Assembly: GCF_034008315.1 (NCBI RefSeq)
Contig: NZ_CP125377.1
Span: forward strand, 1,376,001 to 1,440,000
Length of the DNA stretch: 64,000 bases
Direction: 5' to 3'
DNA from: Pseudomonas sp. P8_241
GTDB lineage: Bacteria > Pseudomonadota > Gammaproteobacteria > Pseudomonadales > Pseudomonadaceae
The stretch's first letter is position 1; every line of letters begins with the position of its first letter. A program made the translations under genes and the position numbers. This document shows, in pieces, positions 55,954-64,000 of the stretch. The notes under the pieces are model-generated. The model did no database searches. It worked only from the letters and a program-made list of their open reading frames with translations, and was not told where the DNA came from.

Positions 55954-57012
55954 ATGGACGACAACAAGAAGAAAGCCTTGGCTGCGGCCCTGGGTCAGAT
56001 CGAACGTCAATTCGGCAAGGGTGCCGTAATGCGTATGGGCGATCAGGACCGTCAGGCGATCCCGGCCATTTCCACTGGCTCTCTGGGGCTGGACATCGCT
56101 CTCGGCATCGGCGGTCTGCCAAAAGGCCGTATTGTTGAAATCTACGGTCCTGAATCTTCCGGTAAAACCACGCTGACCTTGTCCGTGATCGCCCAGGCTC
56201 AAAAAGCCGGCGCGACCTGCGCATTCGTCGATGCCGAACACGCCCTCGACCCTGAGTACGCCGGCAAGCTGGGCGTCAACGTCGACGACCTGCTGGTATC
56301 CCAGCCGGACACCGGCGAGCAGGCCCTGGAAATCACCGACATGCTGGTGCGTTCCAACGCGGTAGACGTGATCATCGTCGACTCCGTGGCCGCTCTGGTA
56401 CCAAAGGCTGAAATCGAAGGCGAAATGGGTGACATGCACGTGGGCCTGCAAGCCCGTCTGATGTCCCAGGCGCTGCGTAAAATCACCGGTAACATCAAGA
56501 ACGCCAACTGCCTGGTGATCTTCATCAACCAGATCCGTATGAAAATCGGCGTGATGTTCGGCAGCCCGGAAACCACCACCGGTGGTAACGCGCTGAAGTT
56601 CTACGCTTCGGTTCGTCTGGACATCCGTCGTACTGGCGCGGTGAAAGAAGGTGATGAAGTCGTTGGTAGCGAAACCCGCGTCAAAGTCGTGAAGAACAAA
56701 GTGGCTTCGCCGTTCCGTCAGGCCGAGTTCCAAATTCTTTACGGCAAGGGCATCTACCTCAACGGTGAGATGATCGACCTGGGTGTTCTGCACGGTTTCG
56801 TCGAGAAATCCGGAGCCTGGTATGCCTACAACGGCACCAAAATTGGTCAGGGCAAGGCCAACTCGGCCAAGTACCTGGCGGATAACCCGGATATCGCTGC
56901 CACCCTCGAGAAGCAACTGCGTGACAAGCTGCTGTCGCCTTCGTCGGTAGCAGACGCCAAAGCATCTGCGGTCAAAGAGACCGAAGACGATCTGGCTGAC
57001 GCTGATATCTGA
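55954..57012 (+). CDS. recA: Recombinase RecA
   Basis: A protein of 352 aa. Walker [11 protein letters not shown] at about residue 66, Walker [11 protein letters not shown], and the RecA signature [14 protein letters not shown]. It drives strand exchange and triggers self-cleavage of LexA and of phage repressors such as the PrtR-like protein 1.2 kb upstream. ATG 55954 follows TGAGGA. A LexA box precedes it, and recX follows eight bases after the stop. Confidence 0.98.
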   Translation: MDDNKKKALAAALGQIERQFGKGAVMRMGDQDRQAIPAISTGSLGLDIALGIGGLPKGRIVEIYGPESSGKTTLTLSVIAQAQKAGATCAFVDAEHALDPEYAGKLGVNVDDLLVSQPDTGEQALEITDMLVRSNAVDVIIVDSVAALVPKAEIEGEMGDMHVGLQARLMSQALRKITGNIKNANCLVIFINQIRMKIGVMFGSPETTTGGNALKFYASVRLDIRRTGAVKEGDEVVGSETRVKVVKNKVASPFRQAEFQILYGKGIYLNGEMIDLGVLHGFVEKSGAWYAYNGTKIGQGKANSAKYLADNPDIAATLEKQLRDKLLSPSSVADAKASAVKETEDDLADADI

Positions 57013-57020
57013 TCGAAGCG

Positions 57021-57488
57021 ATGACCGCCGTACTGGATACACTCGTCGCGGTGCGGCGAACCGCAATGGACCTGCTCGCTCGACGCGAGCATGGTCGAGT
57101 TGAGCTGACGCGTAAGTTGCGTCAGCGCGGCGCCCTCCCTGAAATGATCGAAGCAGCACTCGACCGCTTGATGGAAGAGGGCCTGTTGTCTGAAACCCGT
57201 TACCTCGAAAGCTTCGTCTCCTACCGTGCCCGTTCCGGCTACGGCCCTTTGCGCATTCGTGAAGAGTTGAGCCAGCGCGGCTTGCAACGTAGCGACATCG
57301 ACCTCGCCTTGCGCGAGAGCGGTATCGACTGGCAGGCGCAACTGACGGATACCTGGCGACGCAAGTTCTCTGGCGAAATGCCGGTAGATGCTCGGGAGCG
57401 TGCCAAGCAGGGAAGATTCCTGGCGTATCGGGGATACTCCATGGAAATGATCAGTCGCCTGCTCAGCGGCAGAGGGTTGGACGACTGA
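57021..57488 (+). CDS. recX: RecA regulatory protein RecX
   Basis: A protein of 155 aa, all-helical with three-helix repeats ([64 protein letters not shown]). It binds RecA filaments and inhibits their activity. It is directly behind recA and so likely shares its SOS-controlled transcript. A strong terminator follows at once. Confidence 0.96.
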   Translation: MTAVLDTLVAVRRTAMDLLARREHGRVELTRKLRQRGALPEMIEAALDRLMEEGLLSETRYLESFVSYRARSGYGPLRIREELSQRGLQRSDIDLALRESGIDWQAQLTDTWRRKFSGEMPVDARERAKQGRFLAYRGYSMEMISRLLSGRGLDD

Positions 57489-57491
57489 GTG

Positions 57492-57526
57492 AAACGGCTC
57501 GCTATTTGATAGCGAGCCGTTTTTTT
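57492..57526. terminator. Bidirectional terminator between recX and the LOG-family gene
   Basis: AAACGGCTCGCTAT / ATAGCGAGCCGTTT with loop TTG, followed by further T. This is a 14-base stem serving two convergent genes. Confidence 0.9.
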
Positions 57527-57532
57527 ATGCCC

Positions 57533-58651
57533 TCACGAAACTTTCGATGTCTCCCGGGTACGTTGCTGCATCTGGGGTTTGGATTGCGCCCAGTTTTCCT
57601 GCAGGTTGATGTAATCCACCAGTTCACGCAGTCGACCATGGTTACGGGCATTGAAATTGAAGGCCAGGCGCGCCAGGTGACTGAACTGCGCTTCGTCGTG
57701 TTCTTCGCCGCTGTAGGCATGCTGGTGGAAATGGTCACTCAGGCACAGATCGGCAAACGCTTCCTGCATGTATTCGAGTGCTCGGTCGTTGAGTGTATGG
57801 TTCATGCGAATCACGAATTGATGCTTGAGCCAGCGGCTGGAGTGGAAGTTGCTGTAGAACTGATTGATGTGATCCACGGCTTCTTCGACGTTGTAGACCA
57901 GTCTCACCAGCTTCATGTCGGTGGGCAGGATGTAATGGTTTTCCTCCAGTTGCTGGTGAATAAAGTCCAGCGCCCCTTGCCAGAATTTGCCGCCGGGTGC
58001 GTCCAGCAGCACCACCGGCACCAGCGGGCTTTTGCCGGTCTGGATCAGGGTCAGCACTTCCAGCGCTTCATCCAGTGTGCCGAAACCTCCGGGACACAAC
58101 ACCAGAGCATCGGCTTCCTTGACGAAGAACAGCTTGCGGGTGAAGAAGAAGTGAAAAGGTAAAAGGTTGGTCGTGCCGTTGACGGTCGGATTGGCGTGTT
58201 GCTCGAAGGGCAGGGTGATGTTGAATCCCAGACTGTGGGTCAGGCCCGCCCCTTCATGGGCAGCGGCCATGATGCCGCCACCGGCGCCGGTGATGACCAT
58301 CAGATCGGAGCGCGCCAGGGCGGCACCAAGCTCTCGGGCCATTGCGAACAACGGATGTTCGACCGGGGTACGGGCCGAACCGAAAACGGTTACCTTGCGT
58401 CGTCCCCTGAACTGTTCGAGCACACGGAAGGCGTGTTCCAGTTCGCGCAGAGCTTGCAGGGTGATCTTGGCGTTCCAGCGGTTGTGGTCTTCCTGGGCCA
58501 TGCGTAGCACGGTCAGGACCATATCGCGGTAGATCGGGATGTTCGGGCTGTTGGGTGAAACAAGGTTGAGTTGCTCTTCGACCTTGCTTATGAGGTCGTG
58601 GCCGCTTTCTTCGAAATGCCGGCTCAGGAGGTCATTCGGTTGGTAAGGCAT
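57533..58651 (-). CDS. LOG-family protein (TIGR00730-like, nucleotide-monophosphate hydrolase fold)
   Basis: A protein of 372 aa. The Rossmann-like LOG domain occupies about 85-270: VTVFGSARTP, VITGAGGGIMAAAHEGA and ADALVLCPGGFGTLDEALEVL, the last matching the PGG-x-GT-x-x-E motif of phosphoribohydrolases (LOG/PpnN). About 80 helical N-terminal residues and 100 C-terminal residues flank it, so it is longer than the cytokinin-activating LOG type and not collinear with E. coli PpnN. Substrate unknown; AMP or other nucleoside monophosphates are plausible. GAAGGAG precedes the ATG. Confidence 0.85.
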   Translation of the reverse strand: MPYQPNDLLSRHFEESGHDLISKVEEQLNLVSPNSPNIPIYRDMVLTVLRMAQEDHNRWNAKITLQALRELEHAFRVLEQFRGRRKVTVFGSARTPVEHPLFAMARELGAALARSDLMVITGAGGGIMAAAHEGAGLTHSLGFNITLPFEQHANPTVNGTTNLLPFHFFFTRKLFFVKEADALVLCPGGFGTLDEALEVLTLIQTGKSPLVPVVLLDAPGGKFWQGALDFIHQQLEENHYILPTDMKLVRLVYNVEEAVDHINQFYSNFHSSRWLKHQFVIRMNHTLNDRALEYMQEAFADLCLSDHFHQHAYSGEEHDEAQFSHLARLAFNFNARNHGRLRELVDYINLQENWAQSKPQMQQRTRETSKVS

Positions 58652-59132
58652 TCAACTTCTCCTTCTGCACAGAACCCTGGGCCCCGACAAACAGCGTCGA
58701 TGCCACGACACTTCATGTGTCGCTGTCTGCCCAGGCCCATGCCTGGGCGATCCAATTGACCCGAACAGGCAGTCGAGTCATCCATACAGGCTCTGTAATT
58801 CCATTGGATGAAAGAAACGTTCGCACAACATGCGTCTGGGGCGGGCCCTTTCCCACCCTGAAAAATTGGTCGTGGACACCCTGAAATCTAGACCCTTTCA
58901 GTGGCTCTTGTTGTCTTGATCATTGCGCCATAAAGCCTTTCCTGGCAACCGCTTAATGATGATTTGCAACGTAGTTTCGCCGCTCGTCTGATCGCGCGTC
59001 GACTGCCCATCATTCTGATTTACTAAGTAACAGGTATCCCTCGACAACGTTGCGTCAACGGCAGGACGCACGAGACAAGCTTTTCAAGGATTTATCGCTC
59101 GATACGAGTGAGGTGCAGGGAGGCGGGAAGCC
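58652..59132. other. 481-base gap with several hairpins, no gene recognised
   Basis: I find no convincing coding region. It contains hairpins CGACAC-TTCAT-GTGTCG (58706-58722), GCCCAGGC-CCAT-GCCTGGGC (58729-58748) and CTGAAA...TTTCAG (58881-58901), the last within direct repeats of ACCCTGAAA. The first two could lie in the 5' leader of the LOG-family gene on the minus strand; a small RNA is also possible. Confidence 0.5.
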
Positions 59133-59327
59133 ATGACCAGAGTCATTCTGGAGATCGATACGCAGCTGTATCGATTGCTGAAGTCATCAGCCGAGACCCA
59201 CCATTTGAGTCTTGAGGAGGAGTGCTGCCAACGTTTGCGGGGCAGTGAGCATCGGTCGCATTACTTGCAGGCACTGGTGGCAGAATTGCGCGCCGAGGAT
59301 GAACAGCGACGCGCCAATTCCCGGTGA
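59133..59327 (+). CDS. Small ribbon-helix-helix-like protein, orphan antitoxin-like
   Basis: A protein of 64 aa. An N-terminal strand (TRVILEIDTQLYRLL) is followed by two helices (KSSAETHHLSLEEECCQRLRG), the layout of FitA/VapB-like RHH DNA-binding proteins, then a charged tail. No toxin gene adjoins it. GGGAGG precedes the ATG with good spacing, which supports a real gene. It ends directly against the stop of the convergent next gene. Fold assignment is from pattern only. Confidence 0.6.
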   Translation: MTRVILEIDTQLYRLLKSSAETHHLSLEEECCQRLRGSEHRSHYLQALVAELRAEDEQRRANSR

Positions 59328-59750
59328 TTACTTTTTCTTCGACGGCGCTTTCGGGCAATCCGATTCCTGGTAGCTCGCAGAGCCGACCGCACGATTGGTT
59401 TTGACTTCGGTGAAGTCGTAACGCATGACCGCGCCCTTGGCCATCAACTTGCGGTAGGACGGGTTGTTGCAGACAGACGCGCCCAACTGGAAGTACACGG
59501 CTTTGGGATCGGCGCGCATTTTGTTGGCGTGACTGCTTTGTACGCTCAAGTGGTTGATCAATACATTGCCTTCGACTGTGTAGCCCTGATCGAGAATGTC
59601 TTCATTGATCGCCCGTGGAGTGCCGACGCTGCTTTGTGCGGCGACATTTCGCAGCTCTCTGTTCAGATTCTGCTCACTCAAGGACGCAGCTTGAGCGTTG
59701 AAGGACGACGCCAGCAGAATGGCAGCGGTGGGAACGATAAGGCGCAGCAT
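59328..59750 (-). CDS. QSregVF-family secreted protein (PA3611-like)
   Basis: A protein of 140 aa with a signal peptide MLRLIVPTAAILLASSFNAQA and a mature domain of about 118 residues with two widely spaced Cys (ASVCNNPSYRKL and QESDCPKAP), probably a disulfide. The polar tail ends KAPSKKK. It resembles the putative quorum-sensing-regulated virulence factor family and occupies the position of P. aeruginosa PA3611. Start supported by GGAGAG. Role unknown; periplasmic or secreted. Confidence 0.75.
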   Translation of the reverse strand: MLRLIVPTAAILLASSFNAQAASLSEQNLNRELRNVAAQSSVGTPRAINEDILDQGYTVEGNVLINHLSVQSSHANKMRADPKAVYFQLGASVCNNPSYRKLMAKGAVMRYDFTEVKTNRAVGSASYQESDCPKAPSKKK

Positions 59751-59939
59751 GAAACTCTCCTGGGGCGGTGATGGCAGGTTTGACCCATCACGTGACTGTG
59801 CGTTCAGTGGCGGCGAATTATAGGAGAGCAGGCCCGGACGGTACAGGCTTGCGCTAACCGGTCTGGTAAACTGCCCGATCTATTTGCCCTGCCGAGTGTT
59901 TTTCGTGTCGATTTTCCTTTCCCTCCGGTACTGCCAGCG

Positions 59940-60683
59940 ATGAGTCATGCCCCCAACGCCGTAGCCCGCCTGCGTGACCAGCGCGAAGAAGAGGGTATCA
60001 AGCCGATTCAGGCCCGTGGCTGGCGGGCACCGCGTTGCCATGACTGTCGGGTGATCCAGAGCCACTGCCTGTGCGCCTGGCGTCCCAAGGTCCAGACTCG
60101 CTCCGGTGTTTGCCTGATCATGACCAACAAGGAAGTCTTCAAGCCGAGTAATACCGGGTGGCTGATCGCCGATGTGGTCGCGGACAATCACGCATTCATC
60201 TGGTCGCGCACTGAAATCGATCCGCAATTGCTCGTGCTGTTGTCCGACCCGCAATGGCAGCCTTATCTGGTGTTCCCCGGCGAGTATGTTGCGCCGGAGC
60301 GCGTGACCAATAGCGTTGATGTCGACAGCGATAAACGACCGCTCTTCATCCTGCTGGATGCGACCTGGACCGAAGCCCGGAAGATTTTCCGAAAAAGTCC
60401 TTACTTCGATAACTTGCCGATTCTTAGCCTGCTGCCCGAAAAACTGTCCCGCTACCGGTTGCGTCGATCAACGCGCAGCGAGCACCTGTGCACGGCGGAA
60501 GTCGCGGCGTTGTGCCTTGATCTTGCGGGCGATACGGACGCAGCGTCGGCACTGGACGCTTACTTCGACGTGTTCAGCCAGCATTATCTCGATGCCAAGC
60601 ATCAACTGGAAATGAACGTCTCGACTCCCGCACACGCCGAGTTGATGCCCTATGTTCAGCCGACAACGCCATCACCGGGCTGA
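59940..60683 (+). CDS. tapT: DTW-domain tRNA-uridine aminocarboxypropyltransferase
   Basis: A protein of 247 aa. An N-terminal Cys cluster CHDCRVIQSHCLC (about 33-45) probably binds zinc. The DTW-type motif appears as ILLDATWTEARKIF, and RRSTRSEHLCTAEVAAL is the conserved C-terminal segment. The family (E. coli TapT/YfiP) forms acp3U in tRNA from SAM. The assignment to TapT rather than another DTW paralogue is tentative. No SD is obvious before the ATG at 59940. Confidence 0.75.
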   Translation: MSHAPNAVARLRDQREEEGIKPIQARGWRAPRCHDCRVIQSHCLCAWRPKVQTRSGVCLIMTNKEVFKPSNTGWLIADVVADNHAFIWSRTEIDPQLLVLLSDPQWQPYLVFPGEYVAPERVTNSVDVDSDKRPLFILLDATWTEARKIFRKSPYFDNLPILSLLPEKLSRYRLRRSTRSEHLCTAEVAALCLDLAGDTDAASALDAYFDVFSQHYLDAKHQLEMNVSTPAHAELMPYVQPTTPSPG

Positions 60684-60901
60684 TTGTCGCGCATACTGCA
60701 ATAAAGTGTACTGGCCATGCTGCTTGACCACCCCGGCTTCGCTGGGCATGCTTGGCGCCGATTAGGGTGCGACCAGAGTTTTCAGCGCCGCTATTAGCGT
60801 TGAGCGTGCCTTGTCAGTGCAGCTGTGTGGCTGTGCCTGGCGTTGCTTTGGCGAGGTCCGAATGCATCGGACGTCCCATGAAAAACAGGATCATTTGATA
60901 A

Positions 60902-61552
60902 ATGGCCACATACGAAATCCTGATTGCCGATGACCACCCACTTTTTCGAAGTGCCTTGCACCAGGCGTTGACGTTGGGCCTTGGTCCGGATGTCCGACTG
61001 GTAGAAGTGGCGAGCATTGCCGAACTGGAAACCCGCCTCACCGAAAAAGCCGATTGGGATCTGGTGCTGCTGGATCTGAACATGCCGGGCGCCTACGGTT
61101 TTTCCGGGCTGGTTCTGTTGCGTGGGCAGTACCCGCAAATTCCGGTGGTCATGGTCTCGGCCCAGGAAGAAGCGACCATCATGGTCAAATCCCGTGAATT
61201 CGGGGCCAGCGGTTTTATCCCCAAGTCCAGCGATCTGGGTGTGATCCAGAAAGCCGTGCGTGCGGTGCTTGACGGTGATGTTTTCTGGCCTCCACAGGCG
61301 TTCGAATCGGTCAGTGTTTCCGATGAAGCCAAGGCTGCCAGTGAGGGACTCGCCAGCCTGACACCACAGCAATTCCGAGTGCTAACCATGGTCTGCGAAG
61401 GCTTGTTGAATAAACAGATTGCTTACGAATTGAGTGTTTCCGAGGCGACGATCAAGGCGCACGTGACCGCGATTTTCCGTAAGCTGAATGTACGGACCCG
61501 GACTCAGGCCGCGTTGCTCTTGCAACAACTTGAGTCAATTTCCAGCCATTGA
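60902..61552 (+). CDS. erdR: LuxR-type response regulator, ErdR-like
   Basis: A protein of 216 aa. The receiver domain has the acidic pair EILIADDHPLF, phospho-acceptor Asp in LVLLDLNMPGAYG, the Thr/Ser region VMVSAQEE and Lys in GFIPKSS. The NarL-type helix-turn-helix is LTPQQFRVLTMVCEGLLNKQIAYELSVSEATIKAHV. The neighbour dgkA and the family match ErdR (P. aeruginosa PA3604), which controls ethanol and acetate metabolism genes. No cognate kinase is nearby. The 218 bases before it contain a small hairpin GTCCGA-ATGCA-TCGGAC (60856-60872) and an AGGATC ribosome site. Confidence 0.82.
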   Translation: MATYEILIADDHPLFRSALHQALTLGLGPDVRLVEVASIAELETRLTEKADWDLVLLDLNMPGAYGFSGLVLLRGQYPQIPVVMVSAQEEATIMVKSREFGASGFIPKSSDLGVIQKAVRAVLDGDVFWPPQAFESVSVSDEAKAASEGLASLTPQQFRVLTMVCEGLLNKQIAYELSVSEATIKAHVTAIFRKLNVRTRTQAALLLQQLESISSH

Positions 61553-61626
61553 TGGTTGGCCGCTTCACGCTTTTTTGACTTTGGTTAATCTAGCTTTCCC
61601 ACTTCTCTAAGTCAGTTGCCTACTCT

Positions 61627-61989
61627 ATGTCACCTTTCAAAGGCCAGACCGGCCTTAAACGCATCCTCAACGCCTCCGGTTACTCGCTGGACGGCCTGCG
61701 CGCAGCCTTCACCGGTGAAGCCGCTTTTCGGCAGCTGGTGTTGCTCAACGTCATTCTGATTCCGTTGTCGTTCTTCCTCAGTGTCAGCCGGGTCGAGCAG
61801 GCATTGCTGATTGCGGTATGCCTGCTGGCGTTGATCGTCGAACTGCTCAACTCGGCCGTGGAAGCAGCCATCGACCGCATTTCCCTTGAGCTGCACCCGC
61901 TGTCCAAGAACGCCAAGGACATGGGCAGCGCCGCGCAATTCGTGGCGTTAACCATGATCGCCCTGGTGTGGGCCGTCATTCTGCTTTAA
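61627..61989 (+). CDS. dgkA: Diacylglycerol kinase
   Basis: A protein of 120 aa with three membrane helices and the catalytic signature ELLNSAVEAAIDRISLELHPLSKNAKDMGSAAQ. It phosphorylates diacylglycerol from membrane-derived oligosaccharide or lipid turnover back to phosphatidate, feeding CdsA. The start ATG at 61627 is followed by the amphipathic N-terminus MSPFKGQTGLKRIL. Its stop overlaps the finR stop region on the other strand by four bases. Confidence 0.95.
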   Translation: MSPFKGQTGLKRILNASGYSLDGLRAAFTGEAAFRQLVLLNVILIPLSFFLSVSRVEQALLIAVCLLALIVELLNSAVEAAIDRISLELHPLSKNAKDMGSAAQFVALTMIALVWAVILL

Positions 61990-62912
61990 GCGATGTTGGG
62001 TAGCACGATCTCGTCGCTGCGCTGGACCCCGGCGGTGAAGGCGCGGCACAGATCGAGGAACTCGCGCATCGCCGAGGTCTGGTATTTCTGTTTGTGCCAG
62101 ATGAAGTAAAACTGCCGCGACAGGTCCAGATCCGGCGTTTCCACCGCGACGAGACTGCCGCGGCGGAATGCATCGCGTAATGCCAGCCGCGATATACAGC
62201 CAATCCCCAGACCTGACTCCACCGCGCGCTTGATTGCCTCGGTGTGTTCCAGCTCCAGGCGGACATTCAACGAGCTGCGATGGTGGCGCATGGCCTGGTC
62301 GAAGGTCAGCCGTGTGCCTGAACCTTGCTCACGCAGGATCCACGCTTCGTGGCTCAATTCGTCCATGGTCGCGGAGCCACGCTTGGCCAACGGATGCTGC
62401 GGGGCGCAAAACACCACCAATTCGTCTTCAACCCAGCTCTGTACTTCGATGTCCGGGTGGCTGCAATCGCCTTCGATTAGACCCAGGTCAATTTCGTAGT
62501 GAGCCACTTGTTGCACGATATTGGCAGTGTTCTGTACGTGCAGCTTTACCTGGCTTTCCGGATGGCGCTGCATGAAGCTGCCGATCAGCAGGGTCGCCAG
62601 GTAGTTGCCGATGGTCAGCGTCGCGCCCACCGCTAGCGAGCCGAAACCCGATTTGCCATTGAGCAGGTCCTCGATTTCCTTGGCCTGGTCCAGCAGGGCG
62701 ACAGCTTGCGGCAGCAGTTGCTTGCCCAGCGCATTGAGGCTCAGTCGTTTGCCGGCACGGTCGAACAACTGGCAGCTGCATTGGCGCTCCAGTTCGGTGA
62801 TCGAGGTGCTCGCCGCCGATTGCGAGAGGTTGAGCAAGCCCGCAGCACGGGATACGCTTTCCTGCTGGGCAACGGCGACGAAGACTTGTAGTTGACGAAG
62901 AGTAAATCGCAT
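61986..62912 (-). CDS. finR: LysR-family regulator FinR
   Basis: A protein of 308 aa starting MRFTLRQLQVFVAVAQQESVSRAAGLLNLSQSAASTSITELE (winged helix), with the effector domain from about residue 90. It is divergent from fpr with a 139-base shared region. In P. putida and P. aeruginosa the regulator in this position, FinR, activates fpr under superoxide and related stress. ATG 62912 gives the normal LysR N-terminus; the extension to 62987 is intergenic AT-rich sequence. Confidence 0.9.
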   Translation of the reverse strand: MRFTLRQLQVFVAVAQQESVSRAAGLLNLSQSAASTSITELERQCSCQLFDRAGKRLSLNALGKQLLPQAVALLDQAKEIEDLLNGKSGFGSLAVGATLTIGNYLATLLIGSFMQRHPESQVKLHVQNTANIVQQVAHYEIDLGLIEGDCSHPDIEVQSWVEDELVVFCAPQHPLAKRGSATMDELSHEAWILREQGSGTRLTFDQAMRHHRSSLNVRLELEHTEAIKRAVESGLGIGCISRLALRDAFRRGSLVAVETPDLDLSRQFYFIWHKQKYQTSAMREFLDLCRAFTAGVQRSDEIVLPNIA

Positions 62913-62924
62913 ATCGATATAACC

Positions 62925-62937
62925 GATAACCCTTATC
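62925..62937. promoter_or_regulatory. Candidate FinR operator
   Basis: GATAA-CCC-TTATC, a 13-base palindrome in the finR-fpr region, next to a second palindrome ATATCGATAT (62911-62920) that touches the finR start. This fits LysR-type binding to a shared divergent promoter; unproven. Confidence 0.4.
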
Positions 62938-63051
62938 TTAATAATCCAGTTAACAGATATTGTCGTCGCTATTAGAATGCGATGCAATTGCGCGCCGCAG
63001 CGCTCGTCCTAATGAGCTAGCGCAGACCTAATTTCCAGGAGTCCCACGTAC

Positions 63052-63831
63052 ATGAGCAACATGAACCACGAGCGTGTCCTCAGTGTTCATCACTGGAACG
63101 ACACTCTGTTCAGCTTCAAGTGCACCCGCGATCCGGGCCTGCGCTTCGAGAACGGTCAGTTCGTGATGATCGGCCTGCAACAGCCCAATGGCCGCCCGCT
63201 TATGCGCGCTTACTCGATTGCCAGCCCGAACTGGGAAGAGCATCTCGAGTTCTTCAGCATCAAGGTGCCGGATGGTCCGCTGACTTCCCAGTTGCAGCAC
63301 CTGAAGGAAGGCGACGAGATCATCATCAGCAAGAAGCCTACCGGCACGCTGGTGCTGGATGACTTGAAACCTGGCAAACATTTGTACCTGCTCAGCACCG
63401 GTACCGGTCTGGCGCCGTTCATGAGCGTCATCCAGGACCCGGAAACCTACGAGCGTTTCGAAAAAGTGATCCTGTGCCACGGCGTGCGTTACGTCAACGA
63501 AGTCGCTTACCGCGAGTTCATCACCGAGCACCTGCCGCAGAACGAGTTCTTCGGTGATGCGCTGCGTGACAAGTTGATCTACTACCCGACCGTGACCCGC
63601 GAACCGTTCGAGAACGAAGGTCGCCTGACCGACCTGATGCGCAGTGGCAAGCTGTTCAGCGACATCGGTCTGCCGCCGATCAACCCGCAGGACGACCGCG
63701 CCATGCTGTGCGGCAGCCCAAGCATGCTCGATGAGACCAGCGAAGTGCTTAACAGCTTCGGCCTGAAAGTCTCGCCGCGGATGCGCGAGCCGGGTGATTA
63801 CCTGATCGAGCGTGCGTTCGTCGAGAAGTGA
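63052..63831 (+). CDS. fpr: Ferredoxin-NADP+ reductase
   Basis: A protein of 259 aa. The FAD-binding motif MRAYSIASPNWEEHLEF is in the N-terminal barrel, the NADP domain starts at LLSTGTGLAPFMSVIQD, and the C-terminus DYLIERAFVEK is typical of bacterial FPR of the Azotobacter/Pseudomonas subclass. It supplies electrons between NADPH and ferredoxin/flavodoxin for iron-sulfur repair and oxidative stress defence. AGGAG precedes the ATG. Divergent from its regulator FinR; fdxA in this window is a possible partner class. Confidence 0.96.
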   Translation: MSNMNHERVLSVHHWNDTLFSFKCTRDPGLRFENGQFVMIGLQQPNGRPLMRAYSIASPNWEEHLEFFSIKVPDGPLTSQLQHLKEGDEIIISKKPTGTLVLDDLKPGKHLYLLSTGTGLAPFMSVIQDPETYERFEKVILCHGVRYVNEVAYREFITEHLPQNEFFGDALRDKLIYYPTVTREPFENEGRLTDLMRSGKLFSDIGLPPINPQDDRAMLCGSPSMLDETSEVLNSFGLKVSPRMREPGDYLIERAFVEK

Positions 63832-63843
63832 CCGAAGGTCACC

Positions 63844-63943
63844 TGTAGGAGCTGGCTTGCCAGCGAAGGGCTTGAGTGCACCGCATTCATTCAGTTAGTT
63901 CGCGTCATCGTTAACGACCATCGCGAGCGAGCTCGCTCCTACA
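63844..63943. repeat. Mixed REP pair after fpr
   Basis: The left unit TGTAGGAGCTGGCTTGCCAG is of one subtype and the right unit ATCGCGAGCGAGCTCGCTCC of the other, both ending on TGTAGGA/TCCTACA edges. The two subtypes are combined in one element. Confidence 0.8.
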
Positions 63944-63952
63944 GGACTCAAC

Positions 63953-63993
63953 AAAAAAGCCCGCGCAGCCTGAGAAGGCAGCGCGGGCTTTTT
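63953..63993 (+). terminator. Terminator after fpr
   Basis: AAAAAAGCCCGCGC ... GCGCGGGCTTTTT with an inner GCCT-GAGA-AGGC stem, followed by T-rich sequence to the window end. Confidence 0.88.
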
Positions 63994-64000
63994 CGTTTTT

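Overview
The window is a stretch of Pseudomonas chromosome, almost certainly from the P. fluorescens group. The basis is the protein sequences, the high GC content, the gene order (which matches the order I know from the P. aeruginosa PA3600-PA3670 region), the short palindromic repeats beginning TGTAGGAGC, and an RsmZ small RNA behind rpoS. Most of it is conserved core genome. I saw no rRNA, tRNA, CRISPR array or insertion sequence.

Layout. 1-7.8 kb: minus-strand dapE (cut by the window edge), a fused GH17-GT2 beta-glucan synthase, the csd sulfur-transfer cluster (tcdA facing csdE-csdA), dapD and an ArsC-like reductase. 8-15.5 kb: a CPA1 Na+/H+ antiporter, an AT-richer astacin-like metalloprotease that looks acquired, then dapC, glnD and map. 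15.5-36.6 kb: a long plus-strand run of envelope and information-processing genes, rpsB-tsf-pyrH-frr-uppS-cdsA-dxr-rseP-bamA-ompH-lpxD-fabZ-lpxA-lpxB-rnhB-dnaE-accA-tilS, many overlapping by 1-4 bases. 36.9-42 kb: pyrG-kdsA-eno-ftsB-ispD. 42-45.1 kb: a LysR regulator divergent from the glutathione-dependent formaldehyde pathway (adhC, fghA). 45.1-50.3 kb: ispF-truD-surE-pcm-nlpD-rpoS.

50.3-57.5 kb: rsmZ with its distant GacA-type upstream element, fdxA, mutS, then a two-gene phage island (a self-cleaving PrtR/CI-type repressor and a small holin-like membrane protein) exactly where P. fluorescens strains carry tailocin clusters, followed by cinA, recA with a LexA box, and recX. 57.5-64 kb: a LOG-family protein, a poorly explained 480-base gap with several hairpins, a lone ribbon-helix-helix-like protein, a QSregVF-like secreted protein, a DTW tRNA-modification enzyme, the erdR-like response regulator, dgkA, and the divergent finR/fpr pair.

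Functional links: dapC, dapD and dapE make meso-diaminopimelate and lysine. Outer-membrane assembly (bamA, ompH, rseP), lipid A synthesis (lpxD, fabZ, lpxA, lpxB, kdsA), isoprenoids (dxr, ispD, ispF, uppS) and phospholipids (cdsA, dgkA, accA) are concentrated here. Stress and post-transcriptional control come from rpoS, rsmZ and recA. The most unusual parts are the reduced tailocin-locus island with its repeated ATGC-N6-GCAT sites, the cytoplasmic astacin-like protease, and a strong terminator-like hairpin abutting the ispF start codon.
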